In this document: piece after piece, positions 1-5,572 of the stretch
How positions within the stretch are numbered: the stretch's first letter is position 1
How the letters are laid out: each line of letters starts with the position of its first letter
From: HGW-17 sp964516435
GTDB taxonomy: Bacteria > Myxococcota_A > Polyangia > HGW-17
DNA: 9,075 nucleotides
Assembly: GCA_964516435.1 (NCBI GenBank)
Contig: CAZEZP010000090.1
Coordinates: forward strand, 1 to 9,075
Direction of reading: 5' to 3'
Notes under the pieces: model-generated
Databases searched by the model: none
Seen by the model: the letters and a program-made list of their open reading frames with translations, nothing else
What the model was told of the DNA's origin: nothing
Program-made: the position numbers and the translations under genes

Positions 1-599
1 CGGTTGCACGTCGCCTCCACCTCCGAAAGGATGTGCGAAGAGAGCAGCACGGTATGATTGCGCCCGTATTCCTTGACCAGATTGCGGATTTCGATGATCT
101 GCAGGGGATCTAACCCGGTGTAGGGTTCGTCGAGAATGAGCACTTCGGGCTCGTGGATGAGCGCTTGCGCCAAGCCGACCCGTTGTCGGTACCCCTTGGA
201 CAGGTGCGCCACGGGACGGGAAAGGTATTTTCCGATTCCGCACTGCTCGGCCACCCGGTCGACAGCCCGGGTCAAGTCCGCCCCCGACAGGCCGCGGGCT
301 TCTCCCATGAAACGCAGGTACTCGCACACCCGCATGTCGCGGTACAGCGGCGCGCTTTCGGCAAGATAGCCGATGCGGCGCTGCACTTCGATTTCCTGCG
401 TGCAAACATTGAATCCCGCCACCTGCACCGTTCCGCTCTCGGGATACAGGTTGCAGGTGAGAATTCGGATGGTGGTTGTCTTTCCAGCGCCGTTGGGGCC
501 GAGAAACCCCACGATCTCCCCCTTGTCCACGTGGAACGAAACATTGTCAAGAGCCAAAAAACTACCGTAATGCTTGGTGAGATTCTCGACGTGAATCAC
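1..599 (-). CDS. ABC-2 type transporter ATP-binding protein, GldA-like (3' end outside window)
   Basis: This is the cytoplasmic ATPase subunit of an ABC-2 type exporter; 199 codons are visible and the C-terminus lies beyond the left edge. Walker A is GPNGAGKT at residues 34-41. The Q-loop region reads GYLAESAPLY (77-86), with Glu where many families have Gln, as in GldA-like proteins. The signature LSKGYRQR is at 133-140, Walker B VLILDEP at 153-159, the D-loop GLDP at 162-165, and the switch His at 189. The start is a GTG at 597-599 preceded by AGGAGAGG (603-610). An in-frame ATG at 672-674 has no ribosome binding site and would add 25 residues that do not look like this family. The permease partner and substrate are not visible; it probably lies further left. 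The gene seems to have its own promoter and a hairpin-bearing leader. The ABC-2 ATPase family is certain, the GldA-type assignment likely, the substrate unknown. Confidence 0.93.
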   Translation of the reverse strand, partial: MIHVENLTKHYGSFLALDNVSFHVDKGEIVGFLGPNGAGKTTTIRILTCNLYPESGTVQVAGFNVCTQEIEVQRRIGYLAESAPLYRDMRVCEYLRFMGEARGLSGADLTRAVDRVAEQCGIGKYLSRPVAHLSKGYRQRVGLAQALIHEPEVLILDEPYTGLDPLQIIEIRNLVKEYGRNHTVLLSSHILSEVEATCN

Positions 600-613
600 G
601 GTCCTCTCCTTTT

Positions 614-632
614 GCGGCCTCCAAAAGGCCGC
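614..632 (-). promoter_or_regulatory. Leader hairpin next to the ribosome binding site of the ABC ATPase gene
   Basis: A perfect 7-bp stem (GCGGCCT / AGGCCGC) with a 5-nt loop ends three bases before the AGGAGAGG ribosome binding site (603-610) of the GTG-started ATPase gene. It is not followed by a T-run on the minus strand, so it does not look like an intrinsic terminator. Its position would let it affect ribosome access or mRNA stability, but that is inference. Confidence 0.45.
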
Positions 633-724
633 GCATCCGAAAACGCCAGAAAACTCCCGCGTACGCCAAATCATTCCCGACGGGGGAACGCGGCGAAAAA
701 CACCGGAATTTTCCAGCTGCCGCG

Positions 725-752
725 AATATAGACGCATTTCGATCTTTGGCAA
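725..752 (-). promoter_or_regulatory. Predicted sigma70-type promoter for the ABC ATPase gene
   Basis: On the minus strand, TTGCCA (747-752) is followed after 16 bp by TATATT (725-730). Each box matches the sigma70 consensus at 5 of 6 positions. Transcription would start near 718, giving a leader of about 119 nt that contains the hairpin at 614-632. A dyad GGAA-AA-TTCC lies at about +3 to +16 (703-716) and could be an operator. The promoter sits in the 217-bp gap after the pyruvate kinase stop, consistent with a separate transcription unit. No convincing terminator for pyruvate kinase is seen in this gap. Confidence 0.6.
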
Positions 753-816
753 GATGGCTCAACGTGAAGATGCCTGCCAACAGGTTCGGGCCCGGCCGGC
801 ACTTTCATGCATGCCG

Positions 817-2196
817 TCAGTCCACGATATGGAGGTTGAGGGTATTGGTGCGCTGCTCTTCCCCATCGATGCCCAACGTCACCGCGATGCGATCCCCGCT
901 CGATGCCAGTCCCAGTTCCTTCAGGATGCGATCGCAGGTCGCCATCATTTCTTTTGGTGAAGGTTGAGGCGGGCAATAAAGTGGAAACACACCGCGCTCC
1001 AGCGCCAGCCGAGCCAGGACTTCCCGGCGGGATGTGAGCGCCACCACCGGGATGGGCGGATGGTGCTTGGCTACCTCCCGGGCGGTCTGTCCGGTCCGGG
1101 AAAACACGACGATCATTTTCACATCCAGATGGTCTACCGCCAAAACGGCGGCATGGGCGATGGCCTGCGTGAAATCGGTGGCCGGCGGAAACGCCATCGG
1201 CACGACCGCGAAGAACGGATCGCGCTCCACCGTTTCGATGATGCGCGCCATCATCTCCACGGCCGCGACCGGATGCGCTCCCACCGCGGTTTCCGCTGAA
1301 AGCATGACGGCCGATGTCCCGTCCAGGACCGCATTGGCCACATCGGACACCTCGGCGCGGGTGGGCGTGGGATTGGAAATCATGGATTCGAGCATCTGGG
1401 TGGCCGTGATCACCGGTTTGGCGCGCAGCCGCGCCTCCCGGATGAGCCGTTTCTGGATGGCCGGAACGAATTCGAAGCCACGCTCCACCCCCAGATCCCC
1501 CCGCGCCACCATGATTCCATCCGCGGCCTCCAGGATTTCATCCAGATTGTCCAGCGCCACGGGCCGCTCCATCTTCGCGATGATGGGCACTCCCCCTGCG
1601 ATCCGGCGCAGTTCCTGAATGTCCGAAGCCCGCTGCACGAAGGAAAGCGCCAGGAAATCCAGCCCCAGATCCAGGCCGAAGTAGGCATCGGCGCGGTCCT
1701 TTTCCGTCAGCACGCTCATGGCGAGACAGGTACGGGGAAAATTCACGCCCTTGCGGCTCTTGAGCCGCCCGCCCGCGACCACCCGGCACACCAGACGGTC
1801 CCGTGCGGCCGAAAGCGCCGTCAGCGCCAGATAGCCATCATCCAGCAAAACCGGATCCCCCGGCGCCACGACGGAAAAATCCGTCACCTGGGAAACGGGG
1901 ATTCCGCCGGAGTTCCCTTCCCGCACCAGCACGACCTCCTCCCCCAGCGACAACTGGATTCCGTCCCCGAGGTCTCCGGTGCGAATCTTGGGCCCGCACA
2001 GATCCCCGAGCACGGCCACATGCCTTTTCAGCCGGGCGGCCCCTTCCTTCACGCGAAAGAAAGCGCGCGCATGGGATTCGTGATCCCCATGCGAAAAGTT
2101 GAGCCGCACCACGTCCACGATGTGCAGCAGCCGCTCGAGCACCTCGTCCGAATCCAGAGCCGGTCCCATGGTGGCCACGATCTTCGTCTTGCGCAT
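817..2196 (-). CDS. pyk: Pyruvate kinase
   Basis: This enzyme transfers phosphate from phosphoenolpyruvate to ADP in the cytoplasm, the last step of glycolysis. The 459 residues are the usual length and show the family landmarks in order: KIVATMGP (5-12), RLNFSHG (31-37), DLCGPKIRTG (65-74), LTEKD (163-167), the signature IIAKME with Lys208 and Glu210, the metal-binding stretch ARGDLGVE (231-238), ITATQMLESM (263-272) with Thr266, and the C-domain phosphate-binding loop VFSRTGQTARE (364-374). The ATG at 2194-2196 was chosen because GGAGGTG (2202-2208) lies 5 nt upstream; more upstream in-frame starts would put this site inside the gene. A Lys (residue 70) stands where potassium-dependent muscle enzymes have Glu117, suggesting a potassium-independent enzyme. 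The usual GTDAVMLS is GTSAVMLS here, a mild departure. It follows the FHA gene by 94 bp; co-transcription is possible. Confidence 0.97.
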   Translation of the reverse strand: MRKTKIVATMGPALDSDEVLERLLHIVDVVRLNFSHGDHESHARAFFRVKEGAARLKRHVAVLGDLCGPKIRTGDLGDGIQLSLGEEVVLVREGNSGGIPVSQVTDFSVVAPGDPVLLDDGYLALTALSAARDRLVCRVVAGGRLKSRKGVNFPRTCLAMSVLTEKDRADAYFGLDLGLDFLALSFVQRASDIQELRRIAGGVPIIAKMERPVALDNLDEILEAADGIMVARGDLGVERGFEFVPAIQKRLIREARLRAKPVITATQMLESMISNPTPTRAEVSDVANAVLDGTSAVMLSAETAVGAHPVAAVEMMARIIETVERDPFFAVVPMAFPPATDFTQAIAHAAVLAVDHLDVKMIVVFSRTGQTAREVAKHHPPIPVVALTSRREVLARLALERGVFPLYCPPQPSPKEMMATCDRILKELGLASSGDRIAVTLGIDGEEQRTNTLNLHIVD

Positions 2197-2290
2197 GAAA
2201 GCACCTCCATTCATCAGCCCCCCACCCACATCCTCGTTTTTTCACTTTTTTGCCAGCGCAAGGCACCGCCGGAAAGCAAATGCCTCCGCC
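2197..2290 (-). other. 94-bp spacer between FHA gene and pyk, with A-tracts, a G-rich stretch and a strong RBS
   Basis: On the minus strand this spacer has a weak GC hairpin (CCGGCG / CGCTGG with one G-T pair), two A6 tracts 9 bp apart (2237-2242 and 2246-2251), a G-rich run (GGGTGGGGGG), and the GGAGGTG ribosome binding site of pyk (2202-2208). The hairpin is followed by A rather than T residues, so I do not call it a terminator for the minus strand. I see no convincing -35/-10 pair. pyk may be read through from the FHA gene, or be transcribed from an A-tract-assisted promoter that I cannot define. Confidence 0.4.
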
Positions 2291-4078
2291 TCAATCGAGA
2301 TTGATGCCATTTTTGGCACAAAGGCTCTTGATGGTGGACTTCAAAGAAGTAGAGACCCTGGAATATGCCCACTTGGCCCACGCCGCATTCTGCGATCTGC
2401 ACCCACACAATCCTACAATCTTGGCCGCATTGGGATCCTGGGAAATGCCATACGCCTTCTGCGCCAGTTTCACGGCCTTGGAGCAATCGGAACCCTGGGC
2501 GGCCTGGGCCTGCGCCAGCAACGCGCCGGCATCCTCGGGCGTCTTTTCCGGCGTCTTTTCCGGCGTCTTTTCCGGCATCATCTCGGGCAGCATGGGCGGA
2601 GGAGTCATGTCCGGCGGCGGATTCACGGCCACGGAACCGGACGCACAGGCTTTCTGGCTCTCCAGGAGGTCGAACATCTGGTCGGATCGCAAAACCAGAT
2701 CCTTCGCCACGCCGACGAGCGTGTCGATGGCCTGGCAATTCCGGGCCAACGCCATCTGCTTGGCCTGCGGAACCGCATTCTGGAGGAAGGCATTGCGAAT
2801 CACATCCTTCTGTTTCTGAGCCTCTTCGCCATAGACGGAATCGGACGGAATCTGCTCCATGGACCTAAACGCGGCCGTCCACTGGCCCGCGGCCACCTGG
2901 GCGCCCACCTCGTCGATGGCCTTCTTGTACTCGAGATTCTTCTGCAGGTTCTTCTTTTCGGCATTCAGGCGTTCCGCATCCGCATCCTGCATCTTCCCGC
3001 CGGCGAGCGCCTCGTCGATGGCGGCGATGGCTTCCTTCCACTGGCGAGAATTTCGCAACTCACCCACACGGGCCAGCACCTGATCGGCCGTTGGAACGGC
3101 CGCCGCCGTCGGCGACGACGATTTCCCACCGAAAATGCGGTCGCCAAAGAGGACGAACGCAGCGCCCACCACCACCACCAGCAGAACGACACCGATGATG
3201 ACGGCCTTGGAACTGCCCCCTGCGGATTCGCCATAGGCGTCCGCCACGAAGTCGAACTTCTCTCCGGGAGCGACGAACCGCAGGCGGACATGGCCGAGAT
3301 CCAGAATGTCGCCCTTGCGCAGGGACACAGAGGAACTGTACTGCTCACCGTTGATGCGAACCCCGTTGGCGCTCTTCAGATCCGTGATGGTATAGCCGCC
3401 GTCGGCATACGTGATGCGGGCATGATTGCGGGAAATGGACTTGTGATCGATGACAATGTCGTTTTCGGCCGTGCGCCCGATGACCATCGGCGTCCGATCG
3501 AGTTGATAGAACGTGCCGGCCTGGTTCGTCGTGAGCAGCACCAGTTGGGCCACCTCGGCCGCAGGAATCAGTTGGGTCCCCTCGCTCCACGAGGTTGGAG
3601 CCGGTTCAGGACTGGAAACGGCCGGAACGGCGGCAGACGATGAAACGGCAGGCGCGGGGGCAGCCACGGCCGCAGGCGCAGCCGCCGCAGACGCGGCCGG
3701 AGCCGCATCCGCAGAAACCATGGCCTCCATGTCCACCCGCTCCACCGGCACCGTGGCCATCTCCTCGAAGGGATCCGCTGCCTCCTGCTCGTCGACCTTG
3801 AGCATCAGCGTGTAATCCCCGATGAGAATCTTGTCTCCTTCGGAAAGTTGGCAGGGAGCCGTGATGCGCTCGCCATTGACCTTTACGCCGTTGTAACTGC
3901 CCAGATCCTCGAGGAAAATGCCTTCCGGCTTCTGCACGATGCGGGCGTGCTTGCGGGAAACGTTGCGCTCCGTCAAGCGAATCGTGTTTCCCTCCTTGCG
4001 GCCGATGGTCACCTCGTCGCGAAGGAGGCGCACGACTTTCACTTGCTTTTCATCGTCTTCAATGATGAGTTTCAGCAT
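2291..4078 (-). CDS. Double-FHA-domain single-pass membrane protein with repeat-like C-terminal region
   Basis: This 595-residue protein probably binds phosphothreonine partners on the cytoplasmic side and carries an extracytoplasmic tail. FHA domain 1 spans about 20-95, with GR at 26-27, SRKH at 41-44 and YNG at 62-64. An Ala/Pro-rich linker follows (about 115-165). FHA domain 2 spans about 190-268, with GR at 201-202, SRNH at 216-219 and SANG at 236-239. One membrane helix lies at about 292-311. The remainder is helical and Lys/Glu/Ala-rich, TPR-like in style, with PEKT repeats (502-513) and cysteines at 448, 478, 532, 558, 560 and 587. Such architectures are common in Myxococcota near Ser/Thr kinases, but no kinase is in this window. 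The ATG at 4076-4078 is used here; a GTG two codons upstream (4082-4084) has better spacing from GAGG and is equally possible. A candidate promoter precedes it. The ligand and pathway are unknown. Confidence 0.93.
   Translation of the reverse strand: MLKLIIEDDEKQVKVVRLLRDEVTIGRKEGNTIRLTERNVSRKHARIVQKPEGIFLEDLGSYNGVKVNGERITAPCQLSEGDKILIGDYTLMLKVDEQEAADPFEEMATVPVERVDMEAMVSADAAPAASAAAAPAAVAAPAPAVSSSAAVPAVSSPEPAPTSWSEGTQLIPAAEVAQLVLLTTNQAGTFYQLDRTPMVIGRTAENDIVIDHKSISRNHARITYADGGYTITDLKSANGVRINGEQYSSSVSLRKGDILDLGHVRLRFVAPGEKFDFVADAYGESAGGSSKAVIIGVVLLVVVVGAAFVLFGDRIFGGKSSSPTAAAVPTADQVLARVGELRNSRQWKEAIAAIDEALAGGKMQDADAERLNAEKKNLQKNLEYKKAIDEVGAQVAAGQWTAAFRSMEQIPSDSVYGEEAQKQKDVIRNAFLQNAVPQAKQMALARNCQAIDTLVGVAKDLVLRSDQMFDLLESQKACASGSVAVNPPPDMTPPPMLPEMMPEKTPEKTPEKTPEDAGALLAQAQAAQGSDCSKAVKLAQKAYGISQDPNAAKIVGLCGCRSQNAAWAKWAYSRVSTSLKSTIKSLCAKNGINLD
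2541..2576 (-). repeat. Three perfect 12-bp tandem repeats coding PEKT
   Basis: The plus-strand unit gtcttttccggc occurs three times without change, encoding Pro-Glu-Lys-Thr repeats in the C-terminal region of the FHA protein. Imperfect relatives (tcctcgggc, tcatctcgggc) flank it. The unit is a multiple of three, so copy number could vary by slippage without shifting the frame. Confidence 0.9.
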
Positions 4079-4117
4079 TGCCACTATTCGCCTCTTTGAA
4101 GAAGCCAAGCTGGAGTC

Positions 4118-4146
4118 AGCTTATTTCCAATGACACCGGAAGTCAA
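4118..4146 (-). promoter_or_regulatory. Candidate promoter for the FHA gene
   Basis: On the minus strand, TTGACT (4141-4146, 5 of 6 to the -35 consensus) is followed after 17 bp by TAAGCT (4118-4123, 3 of 6 to the -10 consensus). Transcription would start near 4111, giving a leader of about 33 nt. A small hairpin (AGCTG / CAGCT, 4108-4121) overlaps the -10 box. The promoter lies in the 75-bp gap after the nadD fusion gene, suggesting that the FHA gene starts a new transcription unit. The -10 box is weak, so confidence is moderate. Confidence 0.45.
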
Positions 4147-4153
4147 GGCATTT

Positions 4154-5572
4154 TCACGAAAAGTCGGGCTTTTCCACCTGCGCTTTTGGCGCCCCGTCCT
4201 TCGTTCCCCTGTCCCGGTTTCCCATCGGGCCGAAACAGCCGCCCGACGCCAATTCGCACAATTCCCTGTAGAGCGCCATCAACCATGGCGCAGATTCCAA
4301 CAAAGAATTCATGTGCAATTTTATAGTCGCCATATCCCCGCGCACCCAGGGTCCGGTCAATCCTGCATCCCCGCGCTCCAGCCAGGCCGAAAGGCCGCCT
4401 TCCACCAGCCTTCGCACCCAGCGCGCCGCCAACTCGGGCGGCACACCCAGGGTTTGCAGGAGAAAAGCCGTTTTTTGCTCGAGCACCTGCGTGCCATTGG
4501 ACAGCAAGGCGCACAGGCCATGAAACAGCGCCCGGTCCTTGCCGGCAATCGGCAGCACGTCCGCGGAAAGCGCGCCCAGCAGAAAGGAAAAAACGGATTG
4601 CTGCGTGTTTCCCGTAACGGAAAAGAGCCGCCCCCGCAAGTCGACGTCTGCCGAAGGCACGGCGAGAACGGGATGCAGGATTCCCAGATTTTCCGGCGCA
4701 AGCGCCATCCCGCCGAACACGTCGAGCGGGTCGTGCATGCCGCCCGCATGCAGGCACAGGGGTTTTCCGGAATCCCAGAACGAGGGATCGGCCGCAGGCT
4801 TCCAGGAATCTGGCGTACAAAAAATCAAGCCTGCCACCGGATGTGCGCACCAGCCTTCCCGCCAGTCGCTGAAGACCAGAATCCCCTCCCGGCGGGCGAT
4901 TTCCCGACGCTCGGGATCGGGGTCGGCGCACCAGCGAGGACGGAATCCGGCCAGGCGAAGCGAGGAAAACAGGGATCCCCCGACCCGGCCCAGTCCGATG
5001 ATGGCGAAATCCGGACAAACGGCCGGGGCGAAGCCGTACAGGTTTTCCCTTCGGATGTAGGCGCAGACCCTGGCATGCATCCACCCCTCGGGCATCTGGC
5101 CAGCCGCCAGCCGCCGCCGGATTTCGGCCGAGGAATAATCGGGAACGGACGGAACCGGATCCCCGAAACGCCAGATGCCGCGGCGCACGAACACGAAAGG
5201 CACCAGACGGCGCAGATCCTCGATGCGGTGCCACGAGTCGAGTTGCCGCTGATCCTCTCCCAGCGCCAGCGAAAAGCGGCACTCCGGATGGCGGGCTACG
5301 AGATGCTCCACCGTATTCACGGTCCAGGACGGCGCGGGAAGCGTCGCCTCCACGTCGCATACCCGCACCCGGGAGCCGAAATCCTCGAGCGCCAGTTGCA
5401 GCATGCGCAACCGGTGCTCGAAGGACGCCAATTCCTTCCCGAAGGGGTGCGAGGCGACCGGAATTGCCCAGACCTCGTCGAACCCCGCGTGCAGCAGATG
5501 GAGCACCACCTGGGCGTGCCCCAGATGGGGCGGATTGAAACTTCCGCCATAGAGCGCCACGCGTTTTTCCAT
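4154..5572 (-). CDS. nadD: NadD-DUF2520 fusion: nicotinate-nucleotide adenylyltransferase joined to a Rossmann/DUF2520 domain
   Basis: The first domain (about 1-182) is NadD, which makes nicotinate adenine dinucleotide from nicotinate mononucleotide and ATP in NAD synthesis. It has GGSFNPPHLGH (9-19), HPFGK (42-46), GEDQRQLDSW (105-114) and SSAEIRRRL (147-155), and ends with YIRRENLYG (172-180), the usual C-terminal end of this family. Without a stop or Met, a second domain begins: a Rossmann dinucleotide-binding motif GLGRVGGS (193-200), a HAGG segment (275-278), LGILHPV (296-302) and LTGPWVRGD (405-413), matching the Rossmann-like plus DUF2520 family, ProC-like in fold. The total of 472 residues is about the sum of both families. 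The ATG overlaps the TGA of the upstream permease gene by one base (TGATG), with AAGGAA 5 nt upstream, so translation is probably coupled. NadD function is confident; the DUF2520 reaction is unknown. Usual nadD neighbours (rsfS, obgE, proA) are absent. Confidence 0.92.
   Translation of the reverse strand: MEKRVALYGGSFNPPHLGHAQVVLHLLHAGFDEVWAIPVASHPFGKELASFEHRLRMLQLALEDFGSRVRVCDVEATLPAPSWTVNTVEHLVARHPECRFSLALGEDQRQLDSWHRIEDLRRLVPFVFVRRGIWRFGDPVPSVPDYSSAEIRRRLAAGQMPEGWMHARVCAYIRRENLYGFAPAVCPDFAIIGLGRVGGSLFSSLRLAGFRPRWCADPDPERREIARREGILVFSDWREGWCAHPVAGLIFCTPDSWKPAADPSFWDSGKPLCLHAGGMHDPLDVFGGMALAPENLGILHPVLAVPSADVDLRGRLFSVTGNTQQSVFSFLLGALSADVLPIAGKDRALFHGLCALLSNGTQVLEQKTAFLLQTLGVPPELAARWVRRLVEGGLSAWLERGDAGLTGPWVRGDMATIKLHMNSLLESAPWLMALYRELCELASGGCFGPMGNRDRGTKDGAPKAQVEKPDFS

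Noticed and set aside
553..564. T TTT TTG slippery heptamer in phase within the ABC ATPase gene (codons 13-15)
   Set aside because: A -1 slip meets a TGA within three codons, and the zero frame is required to make the Walker motifs, so programmed frameshifting is unlikely.
2251..2277. Hairpin after the FHA gene as an intrinsic terminator
   Set aside because: On the minus strand it is followed by A residues, not T, and the stem includes a G-T pair and an 8-nt loop.
2099..3643. Long plus-strand open frame of about 514 codons opposite the FHA gene
   Set aside because: Its product is Arg/His/Gly-rich with no motifs, and the minus strand carries two clear FHA domains and a membrane helix. It is an antisense shadow caused by GC-rich codon use.
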